A stretch of 64,000 nucleotides of DNA from Halieaceae bacterium (lineage in GTDB: Bacteria > Pseudomonadota > Gammaproteobacteria > Pseudomonadales > Halieaceae), in assembly GCA_902623175.1 (NCBI GenBank), contig CACNSR010000009.1, forward strand, positions 33,306-97,305. Direction: 5' to 3'. A program made the position numbers and the translations under genes. Numbering within the stretch: the first letter of the stretch is position 1; each line of letters opens with the position of its first letter. Shown piece by piece: positions 48,388 to 57,551 of this stretch. The notes beneath the pieces were generated by a model. That model did no database searches. It saw only the letters and a list, made by a program, of their open reading frames with translations, and was not told the DNA's origin.

Positions 48388-49301
48388 GACGTTTGCTCCA
48401 GCAGAGAGACAAACATTTGCTCCAGTCGATTCTCCCGGTTGCGCATACTAAGAATACTGATGTTCTGCCCGTGGAGCTGAGACATCAACTCTGCCAGATC
48501 CTGCCCCTGCTCAATCTGAACTTCGAGACAATAATCATCGATGCGTGTCAGCTCAAAACCGTCCAAAGCAAGCGTCTCGGGCAAGGCTTGGCGTGAATCA
48601 AGAATGAAGATTTCGCGACGAAGCTCACGCAGCAGATTCTTGATCGAGGTGTTGGTGACGATCTCGCCATTGTTGATGATGGCGATATTGCGGCAGAGGC
48701 TCTCGGCCTCTTCAAGATAATGCGTCGTGAGAATAATGGTCGTGCCGGCTTCATTGGTCTCGCGCAAAAAATCGTATAGCGAGCGGCGCATTTCTATATC
48801 GACGCCGGCGGTGGGCTCGTCTAATATCAACACGCTGGGTTCGTGAATGAGTGCCCGCGCGATCATCAGCCGTCGCTTCATGCCGCCTGATAACATTCTG
48901 GCGCGGGTATGCCGCTTATCGGTCAGGCCAAGTTTTGCCAAGTAAGTATCGATGCGCTCTCGAGCGACCTTTAGAGGGATCCCGTAATACCCCGCCTGGT
49001 GTATTAGGATATCCTCAACGCTCTCGAAGACGTTGAAATTGAATTCCTGAGGCACCACGCCCAGATGGCGTTTAGCGCGAGGAAAATCCTCATCGATATC
49101 CACGCCGTTCACCCGCACATTGCCTGCGGTCTTGTTGACCAGTGAGCAAATCACACCGATAGTCGTGGACTTACCTGCGCCGTTGGGGCCCAGCAGCGCA
49201 AAGAAGTCCCCCTGCGCGACCCGCAAATCGATGCCTTTTAGCGCTTGTAGGCCATTGGCGTAGACCTTCTCCAAGCCTTCGATTTCAAGCGCGTGCGACA
49301 T
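48384..49301 (-). CDS. yadG: ABC transporter ATP-binding protein (YadG-like)
   Basis: A 305-residue ATPase: Walker A GPNGAGKSTT, Q-loop VVPQEFNFNVF, signature LSGGMKRRLMIARAL, Walker B VLILDEPTAGVD and H-loop ILTTHYLEEAE. The C-terminal 80 residues resemble the regulatory tail of multidrug or daunorubicin-type exporters. I chose Met at 49301 (MSHALEIEGLEKVY); the frame is open to 49439 but the extra part lacks family features. Confidence 0.88.
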   Translation of the reverse strand: MSHALEIEGLEKVYANGLQALKGIDLRVAQGDFFALLGPNGAGKSTTIGVICSLVNKTAGNVRVNGVDIDEDFPRAKRHLGVVPQEFNFNVFESVEDILIHQAGYYGIPLKVARERIDTYLAKLGLTDKRHTRARMLSGGMKRRLMIARALIHEPSVLILDEPTAGVDIEMRRSLYDFLRETNEAGTTIILTTHYLEEAESLCRNIAIINNGEIVTNTSIKNLLRELRREIFILDSRQALPETLALDGFELTRIDDYCLEVQIEQGQDLAELMSQLHGQNISILSMRNRENRLEQMFVSLLEQTS

Positions 49302-49385
49302 TGAGCCTAATCCCGGGGGGTATTTCGCGACAGCGGCGTAGTGTAACCAATCGCGGCCTACTTCAGAAGGAACAGAAATTCGCCC

Positions 49386-49414
49386 TTGACGCGCCATCGG
49401 GGGCTCACTAACAT
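49386..49414 (+). promoter_or_regulatory. Promoter of the tRNA-Glu/tRNA-Gly operon
   Basis: TTGACG at 49386-49391 and TAACAT at 49409-49414 are 17 bases apart; transcription would start about twenty bases before tRNA-Glu. Confidence 0.5.
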
Positions 49415-49440
49415 GCGCGCCTTCTAATGATAGGATCATT

Positions 49441-49516
49441 GTCCCCTTCGTCTAGTGGCCTAGGACACCGCCCTTTCACGGCGGGAACAGGGGTTCGAAC
49501 CCCCTAGGGGACGCCA
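49441..49516 (+). tRNA. tRNA-Glu(TTC)
   Basis: 76 bases: acceptor GTCCCCT/AGGGGAC, discriminator G, encoded CCA, anticodon loop CTTTCAC with anticodon TTC, T arm GGGGTTCGAACCCC. Confidence 0.97.
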
Positions 49517-49521
49517 CTTCC

Positions 49522-49597
49522 GCGGGAATAGCTCAGTTGGTAGAGCGCAACCTTGCCAAGGTTGAGGTCGCGAGTTCGAACCTCGTTTCCCGCTCCA
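49522..49597 (+). tRNA. tRNA-Gly(GCC)
   Basis: 76 bases: acceptor GCGGGAA/TTCCCGC, encoded CCA, anticodon loop TTGCCAA with anticodon GCC. Five bases after tRNA-Glu, so both are in one transcript. Confidence 0.97.
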
Positions 49598-49634
49598 TTT
49601 TTCTCCCTCTTACAAACCAGCTGTTGTCTGCCGA

Positions 49635-50030
49635 TTAGTCGTCCGCTTCGAGCTTGATCGAGAGACTGTTTATGCAATATCTCTGACCTGTCTCGGTGGG
49701 GCCATCGAGAAACACGTGGCCCAAGTGACCACCGCATTTTTTGCACAGCACCTCGGTTCGGATCATGCCGTGACTGGCGTCCTGCGATTCCTCAATGACG
49801 CCCTCAGAGGCAGGCCGGTCAAAACTCGGCCAACCACACCCAGCGTCGAACTTTGTATCAGATTGAAACAGCAACTCACCGCAACCGCGGCAGTGGTAGG
49901 CACCCTTCTCCCAAACATTCCAATATTCGCCGGTGAAAGCACGCTCAGTGCCCTTCTCCCGGAGCACATAAAACTCCTCGGGCGACAGCTTTTCGCGCCA
50001 TGCCACCTCATTTTTGTCTCGCTCGGACAT
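49635..50030 (-). CDS. msrB: Peptide-methionine (R)-S-oxide reductase
   Basis: A 131-residue MsrB. It has [13 protein letters not shown], the catalytic [12 protein letters not shown] and two zinc-binding pairs ([15 protein letters not shown]). It repairs oxidised methionine (R form) in proteins in the cytoplasm. Confidence 0.95.
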   Translation of the reverse strand: MSERDKNEVAWREKLSPEEFYVLREKGTERAFTGEYWNVWEKGAYHCRGCGELLFQSDTKFDAGCGWPSFDRPASEGVIEESQDASHGMIRTEVLCKKCGGHLGHVFLDGPTETGQRYCINSLSIKLEADD

Positions 50031-50039
50031 CCCACTCCC

Positions 50040-51233
50040 TCAATCGGACGTTAACTTCAAACCCAACTGTGTAGCCGCGGCGCAAAGCTGGCCATTGCTG
50101 GCGGCTATTGTAACGCGTTGCCCCGTCCACTCGGCGGGTTGCTGATAGGACTTACGCAACCGATCAAACTCTGCCGAAGTGAGCCCCGCTGTGGCCGCTT
50201 CGCGCAGGCGCGCATCCTCCCTCGGCAGAATGCTTTGTTGGCGCAAAAACTCAGTCATCCACCCAGTCGCATCGCTGTCCGCAACGCCTCGCTCCGCCGC
50301 TGGTGTCTCGATGCTACTAACTGGCCCGTCTTGATCCATTAGCCGAGGTGAGGCAGCCACTTCAGTGCCCGCCCAGCGCGCTATCGCCGCGGCCAAAAGG
50401 TCACTGCCGTTCTCTCTGGCCTTAAGGGAATGCCCGGCAATGTGCGGTGATACCCAGTCACAGCGTTTCAATAAATCAGCGCACAAAGCGGGCTCGCCGG
50501 GCCAGGTATCGAGTATCACTGTCCAGGGGCTGTCTAATAGCCGAGTCAGCCCCTCAAGCGTCATCAGGTCGCCCCGGCCTGCGTTAATGAATAGGCCACC
50601 GTCTTCGCGCCTTGATGAAGCTGCAACCATCTGCTCGGCCCGATCAGCATCTAGCAATCCCCTCGAAGCATGAGCACCGTGCTCATGGAGGCTCGCGTGC
50701 AAGGAGATGACGGGCTGGCATAGGATTTCTTCCAACTCGGCACGACGGATATCACTCGGCCAGTCCACTCGGAGCGGATCGAAGGCCAGCACCTGGCAAT
50801 CGAGCTGAGACAGTCGGCGAGCCAACCGCTCCCCGACCTGCCCCAGACCAACCAGCCCAAACGGACACCCCGACAGCACTCGCTCGAACCAGCTCGAGGT
50901 CGCCAAAGCGCATAAAACATATTCCACCACCGACACCGCGTTGGAGCCCGGAGCAGCGCTCCAGGCAACACCGAGACGCTCAATCGCCTCGATATCAAAG
51001 TGGTCGATCCCCGCTGTGGCAGTGCCCACGAACTTTACCGAGCTCCCGGCAAGCAACGATTCGTTCACCGGCGTAATCGAGCGCACCAGCAAAATATCAG
51101 CGTCAGATATCGTGGCTGGGGTTATGTCGCGTCCCGGCAAAATCGTCACGTCACCCATCAGCGACTGCAAGGCGGCCGTATGCGGGATGACATCATCAAT
51201 CACCCATTTCAGCTGATCAGGCGCGGCCCTCAT
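50040..51233 (-). CDS. pdxB: 4-phosphoerythronate dehydrogenase
   Basis: A 397-residue D-2-hydroxyacid dehydrogenase of the PdxB type. It has VGTATAGIDHFD, AWSAAPGSNAVSVVEYVLCA, the nucleotide loop LVGLGQVGERLARRL, INAGRGDLM, WPGEPALC and HIAGHSLKARENGS. It catalyses the second step of pyridoxal phosphate synthesis. I chose Met at 51233; the frame open to 51368 would overlap the epmC gene. Confidence 0.92.
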   Translation of the reverse strand: MRAAPDQLKWVIDDVIPHTAALQSLMGDVTILPGRDITPATISDADILLVRSITPVNESLLAGSSVKFVGTATAGIDHFDIEAIERLGVAWSAAPGSNAVSVVEYVLCALATSSWFERVLSGCPFGLVGLGQVGERLARRLSQLDCQVLAFDPLRVDWPSDIRRAELEEILCQPVISLHASLHEHGAHASRGLLDADRAEQMVAASSRREDGGLFINAGRGDLMTLEGLTRLLDSPWTVILDTWPGEPALCADLLKRCDWVSPHIAGHSLKARENGSDLLAAAIARWAGTEVAASPRLMDQDGPVSSIETPAAERGVADSDATGWMTEFLRQQSILPREDARLREAATAGLTSAEFDRLRKSYQQPAEWTGQRVTIAASNGQLCAAATQLGLKLTSD

Positions 51234-51259
51234 ACTGCACCGTCCGACGCCGGCTCCCT

Positions 51260-51760
51260 TCACAATTGCGACATTGATCGCAGCGCCGTGACAAACCGGG
51301 CGGCCCTGGGCGGCAAACCGGCGCGTGCAAACTGATCGCACCGTTCTTGAATGCGCGCCTCGAAACATCGCAAATGCTGATCTTCAATCTGTGCGCCGAC
51401 ATTATCGATACTCGGGGAGAACGGTATGCCAATGGCTCCACAAAAGCAGCGCTCGATCGCTTGAGGCCGAGCCTCCACCGCAAAAAAAGCCTGTTGCTGG
51501 TCCGCATTACGGCCATCGGAACTATACCAATAGCCATAATCGGGGAGCCGCCTACGACGAGCGCCTGCGACACACCAGTGGGCGACCTCATGGAGCGCAC
51601 TGCGTAGGTAGTCAGAACGGAAGTAGATTCGATGCGGTGACCCAGGCTGATAGTAGGGCTCGGCGGCATTGCCGATGAGTGCCGTCTTGTCGCTGACGGC
51701 AAACACGCTGTTAAACAGGCGCGTCAATTGGTGCGCATCGAATGCTTCAAGGGACGACAT
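51260..51760 (-). CDS. epmC: Elongation factor P hydroxylase
   Basis: A 166-residue protein of the EpmC (YfcM) family, with the iron-binding motif ALHEVAHWCVAGARRRRLPD, then GYWYSSDGRNADQQQAFFAV and VEARPQAIERCFCGA. It hydroxylates the modified lysine of EF-P. The epmA and epmB genes are not in the window. Confidence 0.9.
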   Translation of the reverse strand: MSSLEAFDAHQLTRLFNSVFAVSDKTALIGNAAEPYYQPGSPHRIYFRSDYLRSALHEVAHWCVAGARRRRLPDYGYWYSSDGRNADQQQAFFAVEARPQAIERCFCGAIGIPFSPSIDNVGAQIEDQHLRCFEARIQERCDQFARAGLPPRAARFVTALRSMSQL

Positions 51761-51777
51761 TTTAAGTTAAGAGCCTC

Positions 51778-52035
51778 TTAACGCTCTGCCTTGCGAATGC
51801 GATATAAAAATTCGTCGCCCTCTCGGTGAGCGATGAGCAGGGCATGACCGAGAAACTCACAGAAGTTGGCCACATCCCGCTCGGTGGAAGGATCTGTGGC
51901 GCGCAGTGTGAGCTCCTGACCCGGCGCGAGCCGACGCATCGCGGCGTGCAGAAGCATCACCGGCTCAGGGCACTTCAGGCCAATGGCATCGATCGATTCC
52001 TGCAGTGCAGTCTCTCGCTTGGGCTCCGCCATCAA
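51778..52035 (-). CDS. tusA: Sulfurtransferase TusA family protein
   Basis: An 85-residue protein with the active-site motif DAIGLKCPEPVMLLHAAMRR and a C-terminal strand LLIAHREGDEFLYRIRKA. TusA passes sulfur to the tRNA 2-thiouridine pathway. Directly downstream of the secreted methyltransferase gene by one base. Confidence 0.88.
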   Translation of the reverse strand: MMAEPKRETALQESIDAIGLKCPEPVMLLHAAMRRLAPGQELTLRATDPSTERDVANFCEFLGHALLIAHREGDEFLYRIRKAER

Positions 52036-52036
52036 C

Positions 52037-52840
52037 TCACTCTGCGGGCTTTACAAAGCGCAGTGTCATACGATCACTCTCACCAATCGCGACATAGCGC
52101 CCTCGATCAGTGTCTCCCGCGGCCAACGTCGGTGGCAGCGTCCAGACACCCCGGGGATGATCTTTGGTGTCCTTGGGGTTGGCATTGATCTCGCTGCTTG
52201 CGTCGAGCTCCAATCCTGCAAGCTGGGCGAGTTCAATCACCTTCTCTTCGCTGACATAGGCCGTGTTTTTCATTTGCTCCAGCGACAGCCCAGCCTCACC
52301 GCGATGCTGAACAATCCCGAGTACCCCACCCGGCCTCAATGTCTCGGCAATCACCGAAAACGTCACCTCTGCCTGATCAGCTCGCAACCAGGAGTGCACG
52401 TTGCGAAAGGCTAGTGCCAGATCCACTGTACCGGGCTCTGCAGGCGATAATGCGCTGGGTGGCTGTAAGGTGGAGACTTCGACCGATGCATAAACGTCGG
52501 CATTCTCACCCAATTTCTTCAAAAATCCGCCCAGCGAACGACGCGCGTAGCTACCGCCATTGGGGCTGGAATGGGCTGCGATCAGCGTGCCGTTGCCGTC
52601 CATCAGGGGTGCCAGTACTTCGGTATACCAGCCGCCACCCGGCGAAAGCTCCATCACGGTCATACCTGGGGCGATGCCAAAAAACGACAAGGTTTCCTGA
52701 GGGTGACGGTATTCGTCACGAGCGCGATTGGCTTCAGAGCGGTGGTCACCCGATAGCGCCGCCTCCCAGTTCAAGTCGGCCTCCGCACCCATCGCAGAAA
52801 ACAACAGAACTCCCGCTGTAAGTTGTCGGAAATTGATCAT
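52037..52840 (-). CDS. Secreted class I SAM-dependent methyltransferase (COG4798-like)
   Basis: A 267-residue protein with signal peptide (MINFRQLTAGVLLFSAMGAE). Body: RDEYRHPQETLSFFGIAPGM, VMELSPGGGWYTEVLAPLMD (motif I), LALAFRNVHSW and LRPGGVLGIVQH. This is the predicted periplasmic methyltransferase type common in marine proteobacteria; the substrate is unknown. Start at Met 52840, with AAGGAGAG four bases before it, in preference to the Met at 52858. Confidence 0.82.
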   Translation of the reverse strand: MINFRQLTAGVLLFSAMGAEADLNWEAALSGDHRSEANRARDEYRHPQETLSFFGIAPGMTVMELSPGGGWYTEVLAPLMDGNGTLIAAHSSPNGGSYARRSLGGFLKKLGENADVYASVEVSTLQPPSALSPAEPGTVDLALAFRNVHSWLRADQAEVTFSVIAETLRPGGVLGIVQHRGEAGLSLEQMKNTAYVSEEKVIELAQLAGLELDASSEINANPKDTKDHPRGVWTLPPTLAAGDTDRGRYVAIGESDRMTLRFVKPAE

Positions 52841-53000
52841 GATTCTCTCCTTGTTCATGTCGACCCTTTCTGTGAGTCCTTTCTACAACCTATCCCAGTA
52901 TTACGCCGCGACGGCACTATACCGTGTTGCAATGACTCCGGCTGAAGCGCGCTGATTGGCAATCCTCATCCCGAGCCTCGAATCTTGTTTCCAGCGCTGA

Positions 53001-53222
53001 CTAGCCCTCTAAAGAATGTCGGCCCGAGCGGGGTCGCTTTGAGAGTAGCCAGCCCGCCAGCGCAGCGATGACCACCAATATCACCACACCCAGCGTGACC
53101 CAAACCAGTTGCCCTGCGAGCCTTGCGGCCGGCACTCCTACAATATCTACCGCACCCCAAAACAGCGCGATCGACGCAACCAGCGCCAGCAGGACCGTCC
53201 GCGTCCGCTGTCGGTTTTTCAT
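53001..53222 (-). CDS. Small two-helix membrane protein
   Basis: A 73-residue protein with hydrophobic segments [20 protein letters not shown] and [20 protein letters not shown], and a basic tail. Its start overlaps the aroC stop (ATGA), so it is translated after AroC. No family recognised. Confidence 0.65.
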   Translation of the reverse strand: MKNRQRTRTVLLALVASIALFWGAVDIVGVPAARLAGQLVWVTLGVVILVVIAALAGWLLSKRPRSGRHSLEG

Positions 53223-54325
53223 TCCTGGGCGGAACTACTCGGCACCGGCAGCACCGTGTGCGCGACATCGGCATTTTGCCCGCGATGTCGAAGCGCGTGG
53301 TCGATCAAGACCAAAGCCAGCATTGCCTCGGCAATCGGCGTCGCGCGAATCCCCACACAGGGGTCGTGGCGGCCCGTGGTCACCACCTCTGCTTGTTCAC
53401 CAGCGGTATCGACGGTCTCTCCCGGAATGCGGATGCTGGAAGTGGGCTTAAGTGCCAGACTGATCCGGAGGGGCTGCCCGGAGCTGATACCACCGAGGGT
53501 CCCGCCTGAGTGATTACTCAAAAAGCCCTCGGGACTCATAAGATCCCGGTGCTCGCTGCCCCGTTGCGAGACTGAGGCGAAACCGTCGCCCACTTCTACG
53601 CCCTTAACCGCGTTGATGCCCATCATCGCGTGGGCAATATCGGCGTCAAGGCGATCAAAAACCGGCTCTCCCCAGCCAGCGGGAACGCCCTCTGCCTCGA
53701 CATTAATCCGCGCGCCGACGGAGTCGCCCTGTTTGATCAAATCCTGCATGTAGGACTCGAGTCGAGGCACCAAAGCCGCATCGCCACAGAAGAAGGGATT
53801 CTGCTCCACCAGATCCCAGTCGTGCGCACTCGCACATAGCGGCCCTAACTGGCTGAGATACCCTCTGATCCGCACGCCATAGCGCTCTGCCAGCCATTTT
53901 TTGGCCACCGCACCCGCGGCGACCCGCATGGTGGTCTCGCGTGCCGAAGAACGACCACCACCGCGGTAGTCACGGATGCCGTATTTGCGGTCATAGGCAT
54001 AGTCAGCATGAGCTGGTCGATATAGGTGTTTAATTTTGCTGTAGTCTTTTGACTTCTGATCCTGATTCCGCACCATCAGGCCGATCGGGGTACCGGTCGT
54101 GACACCCTCAAAAATTCCCGACAAGATCTCGACCTCGTCGTCTTCTTTCCGCTGAGTCGTGTACCGGGATTGTCCGGGTTTACGCCTGTTCAGATCGTGC
54201 TGCAGATCGGATGACGACAGCTCGAGACCGGGAGGACACCCGTCAATAATGCAGCCCAGCGCGGTCCCGTGGCTCTCGCCAAAGGTCGTCACCGAGAATA
54301 ATTTGCCAAAGGTATTTCCAGACAT
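53219..54325 (-). CDS. aroC: Chorismate synthase
   Basis: A 368-residue enzyme: [74 protein letters not shown], and [20 protein letters not shown]. It makes chorismate from EPSP with reduced FMN, the last step of the shikimate pathway. Start at Met 54325 because GGAGG lies five bases before it. Follows prmB, the order usual in gammaproteobacteria. Confidence 0.96.
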   Translation of the reverse strand: MSGNTFGKLFSVTTFGESHGTALGCIIDGCPPGLELSSSDLQHDLNRRKPGQSRYTTQRKEDDEVEILSGIFEGVTTGTPIGLMVRNQDQKSKDYSKIKHLYRPAHADYAYDRKYGIRDYRGGGRSSARETTMRVAAGAVAKKWLAERYGVRIRGYLSQLGPLCASAHDWDLVEQNPFFCGDAALVPRLESYMQDLIKQGDSVGARINVEAEGVPAGWGEPVFDRLDADIAHAMMGINAVKGVEVGDGFASVSQRGSEHRDLMSPEGFLSNHSGGTLGGISSGQPLRISLALKPTSSIRIPGETVDTAGEQAEVVTTGRHDPCVGIRATPIAEAMLALVLIDHALRHRGQNADVAHTVLPVPSSSAQE

Positions 54326-54343
54326 CAGCGCCTCCAGCATCAA

Positions 54344-55237
54344 TTATAAGATGCCGGCGGCGTCCCAGTCCCGTAATTCCTGCGCACTGATGGCCGCGAC
54401 GCCCGAACCGCCCCGTGGCAGTTCGAGCCACAAGAAAGGCACATTGGGTAATCGATCCTCAAGTGCCATCCAGGTTTCACCCACCTCCAGCAACATGATC
54501 CCATCAGGCGACAGTACTCTGGCTGCATCGCTTAGCAGGTTGACTGCCAATTCGGTGCCCTCCGCACCAGCCTCAAGCGCTATGCGGGGCTCAGCGCTGT
54601 ACTCAGGCGGCAGCTCAGCCATCTCGGCGTGCGAGACATAGGGCGGGTTCGCCAACACCACGTCAGCACTGCCACTCCCGAGTGGACTCAAGAGGTCAGC
54701 GCGCAGTGCGCAAACCCTGTCAGCCCGACCATGCAGGGCAACATTTTCAGACGCCAGAGAGAGGGCCCGCTCATCGAGATCAGAGAGCAATACCGACGCC
54801 GTTGGAAAAGCCTCAGCGGCCACCAGGCCCAGACTGCCACCACCGCAGCACACATCCACAATTAGCCCGGGCTCTCGATCTTCAGGCCACCAGGGCGCCA
54901 TTCGCTCTGCCACGACATGGGACACAGGTGACCGTGGGATGAGTGCTCTGGGGTCTGCAATAAATCGCAATCCCGCCAGATAAGCTTCTTGAAGGCAGTA
55001 CGCCACGGGCAACCGCTGAGAACATCGCTGTTCGAGCAAATCCATCAGATGCGACTGCGCTTCGCCAGGAAAAGGCAGATCCAACAGCGACAGTGGCTGC
55101 TCTTTAGAGAGGCCCGCTGCTCCCAGCAGCAATGCTACGGCCTCATCCGAGACGGACTCATAACCGTGCCCACAATGAACGCCCGCTTCTTGCAGCGCAG
55201 CTTCAACTTGACCCAATTTTGTCCGGAAAGTCTGCAT
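54344..55237 (-). CDS. prmB: Ribosomal protein L3 N5-glutamine methyltransferase
   Basis: A 297-residue HemK-type methyltransferase. The N-terminal helical domain (VEAALQEAGVHCGHGYESVS) is followed by LIVDVCCGGGSLGLVAAEAF and the catalytic NPPYVS motif. The order prmB-aroC and the C-terminal length fit PrmB rather than PrmC. Confidence 0.92.
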   Translation of the reverse strand: MQTFRTKLGQVEAALQEAGVHCGHGYESVSDEAVALLLGAAGLSKEQPLSLLDLPFPGEAQSHLMDLLEQRCSQRLPVAYCLQEAYLAGLRFIADPRALIPRSPVSHVVAERMAPWWPEDREPGLIVDVCCGGGSLGLVAAEAFPTASVLLSDLDERALSLASENVALHGRADRVCALRADLLSPLGSGSADVVLANPPYVSHAEMAELPPEYSAEPRIALEAGAEGTELAVNLLSDAARVLSPDGIMLLEVGETWMALEDRLPNVPFLWLELPRGGSGVAAISAQELRDWDAAGIL

Positions 55238-55516
55238 TGGATATGTCTATTATTTTGGACAGCTCATGATAGGCTATATGGTTGACGAAACGATTGTTGG
55301 GTTTTCTGGGTCCATAGAAAAAACCTCGTCAATGCAGTGCTTTGGCGAAGATCGCGAGAGAGTCTTAGATGCCACAGGCAAACCCGCTGGCCCCAGTCAG
55401 CGACCTGCGGACTTACGACAACGCCGTTTTATGAAGTTTAGGACCGCCCGCTGCTGACATCTGAACTAGTGCGCGGCCAGTACCAACCGTATTCAACTCA
55501 TTGGGTAGAGGTACAC

Positions 55517-56203
55517 ATGGCAATTCAACCGATAGCATCGCAAATCCCAACCACCCTCCCAGGCTCATTGACCGACGAAGCCATCGCTGTCAGGGGGGCC
55601 CTGCTGGATCGCGGCTTGGAAACCCCGATGACGACCAATGATTTGTCCCGCGACCAGCAGTACGATGTGATTCGCAGCGCCTTTGGAGACATTATGCAGG
55701 CCTTGGGCCTGGACCTCAGAGACGACAGTCTCGAGGAAACGCCGCACCGCATTGCCAAAATGTATGTCGACGAGGTGTTTAGCGGGCTCGACTACTCCCA
55801 GTTCCCCAAAATTACGGTGATCGAAAACAAAATGAATGTTGAGGAAATGGTCTGCGTCGAGGATATTGACCTGACTAGCACCTGCGAGCACCATTTTGTG
55901 ACCATCGACGGCTCTGCCAAAGTCGCCTATATCCCGAAAGAGAAGGTGATCGGTCTCAGCAAAATCAACCGCTTGGTGAGATTCTTTGCACAGCGTCCGC
56001 AAGTTCAGGAGCGTCTCACGCAACAGGTCCTCGTCGCTATGCAAACGCTGCTTGGCACCGAGGATGTGGCGGTCACCATTTCAGCGGTGCACTACTGTGT
56101 AAAAGCCCGCGGCGTGAAAGACGGTAATAGCAGTACGCGCACCACGTCTCTTGGCGGCGTCTTCAAATCGGACCCGGCATCCCGCGCTGAGTTTCTGAGT
56201 TAA
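55517..56203 (+). CDS. folE: GTP cyclohydrolase I
   Basis: A 228-residue FolE with a longer N-terminus than E. coli. Motifs: [74 protein letters not shown] and the zinc-binding [13 protein letters not shown]. It opens folate synthesis from GTP. AGAGG lies before the ATG. The 279-base gap upstream holds no gene I can support. Confidence 0.95.
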   Translation: MAIQPIASQIPTTLPGSLTDEAIAVRGALLDRGLETPMTTNDLSRDQQYDVIRSAFGDIMQALGLDLRDDSLEETPHRIAKMYVDEVFSGLDYSQFPKITVIENKMNVEEMVCVEDIDLTSTCEHHFVTIDGSAKVAYIPKEKVIGLSKINRLVRFFAQRPQVQERLTQQVLVAMQTLLGTEDVAVTISAVHYCVKARGVKDGNSSTRTTSLGGVFKSDPASRAEFLS

Positions 56204-56207
56204 GGCG

Positions 56208-57062
56208 TTACTGACCTATAAAGGTAGCAATCTGCTCCGCGATCTGCTGAGCGCCCTCCTCCATGTGGGCGTGATGAGATCCGGGCACGGTCACAACACA
56301 GCAGTTCGCTATCTCTGAGACCGCGCCCAGCGACGCTTCCAGCCCGCCTCTCAGCCGCAAACCCTCCTCCGCAACCAGCGCCAGGGTCGGCTTTGTCACG
56401 GCCGAGTAAAACGCGGAGCACATGCCGGGGCTCAACTTGACTGCCGAGGAATGATTCAAGCGCGGATCATGGACCAACGCCCAACCGTCCTCGGTCTCCC
56501 GAAGTGCTCTCGGCGCCAATAACCAGGCGCTACCCTCTGAGAAACCCAGTCGCACTCTCGCGTTGACAAAGCCCTCAACGTCATCAAAAAGCCGAGGTTG
56601 ATGCTTTGACAGCCCGCAATGATCACGTTGCGCCTGCAAGAACTGCTCTACCGCGGACTCTTCAGGCGTTGGGCGCGGCAGCATGCCGTCCAACAGCACA
56701 AGCTGCGAACAACGATCCTCCAGTGCCGTAGCCAGTAGCACCGCGATCGCCGCGCCCCGGCTATGACCGAGGACTGCCAATTGATCGAGCCCCAACGTCG
56801 CAACAACCGATAGTAGCTGCGGTACGTCATCCCAAATATGATAGGTCGCATCCGACGAGCGGTGATCGCTCAGACCCTGGCCGGATAAGTCGAGGGCAAT
56901 GAGGCGGTATCCGCTCAAAAAGGGCGCCAACACCGAGAAAGACAGCGCATTGTCGAGCCAGCCGTGCAACGCAAGGATCGGATAACCATCGGGGTCACCC
57001 CACTCAAGCCCCGCATAGGTGAGGCCATCGGCCATTACCGCAAATGCCCGGCCCTCACTCAT
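56208..57062 (-). CDS. Alpha/beta-fold hydrolase
   Basis: A 284-residue protein with the oxyanion motif ILALHGWLDNALSFSVLAPF, nucleophile elbow AVLGHSRGAAIAVLLA (Ser in GHSRG) and catalytic His in VTVPGSHHAHMEEGAQQI. Similar to the MEST/serine-hydrolase-like group; the substrate is unknown. Its start overlaps the sixA stop (ATGA), so it is coupled to sixA. Confidence 0.85.
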   Translation of the reverse strand: MSEGRAFAVMADGLTYAGLEWGDPDGYPILALHGWLDNALSFSVLAPFLSGYRLIALDLSGQGLSDHRSSDATYHIWDDVPQLLSVVATLGLDQLAVLGHSRGAAIAVLLATALEDRCSQLVLLDGMLPRPTPEESAVEQFLQAQRDHCGLSKHQPRLFDDVEGFVNARVRLGFSEGSAWLLAPRALRETEDGWALVHDPRLNHSSAVKLSPGMCSAFYSAVTKPTLALVAEEGLRLRGGLEASLGAVSEIANCCVVTVPGSHHAHMEEGAQQIAEQIATFIGQ

Positions 57063-57550
57063 ATTTGGACCTTGCTCGTGAGATCGCGAGGATCGGGACA
57101 ATGCCGCAGTAACGTCGCCCCACCCCGGGCAAGGCAAGTGATCTCTAACGTGGACCACCCGCCGGGCGCCAAAGGTGCCAGCGTTGGATCATCGGTCCAG
57201 AGGGCGATCGCCTTCGACACGAAGGGTTGATGGGACACCATAACAACATGTCCATGCCCTGTGTAATCTTTCTCGGAAAAAGCCTCCGGGCGCGCGCCCG
57301 GTGCCAGTGAGGAATCCACCTTCAGACTGCTCGGACGCAACAGCTCGCCCAACAACTTCGCGGTCTCGACGGTCCGCCGATAAGGGCTATGAAGCATCAG
57401 CGAGACAGAACCAAGAGCCGACTCGCCCGCCCATGTCGAATAACCGTGCGCCATCGCGATCGCTTCCTCACGGCCACGCGGCGTCAGTGCGCGAACTTCA
57501 TCTGTAGCACCAGAACCTGCTTCACCATGGCGCCACAGCGTGAGTAGCAC
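57059..57550 (-). CDS. sixA: Phosphohistidine phosphatase SixA
   Basis: A 163-residue histidine phosphatase with the RHG motif in LLTLWRHGEAGSGATDEVRA LTPRGREEA, SPYRRTVETAKLLGEL and the second catalytic His in VVMVSHQPFV. SixA removes phosphate from histidines of phosphotransfer proteins. It lies one base after htpG, downstream of it on the same strand. Confidence 0.85.
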   Translation of the reverse strand: MLLTLWRHGEAGSGATDEVRALTPRGREEAIAMAHGYSTWAGESALGSVSLMLHSPYRRTVETAKLLGELLRPSSLKVDSSLAPGARPEAFSEKDYTGHGHVVMVSHQPFVSKAIALWTDDPTLAPLAPGGWSTLEITCLARGGATLLRHCPDPRDLTSKVQI

Positions 57551-57551
57551 C

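Noticed and set aside
55266..55457. 63-codon frame before folE
   Set aside because: No ribosome-binding site, no protein-like pattern; it is likely untranslated leader or spacer.
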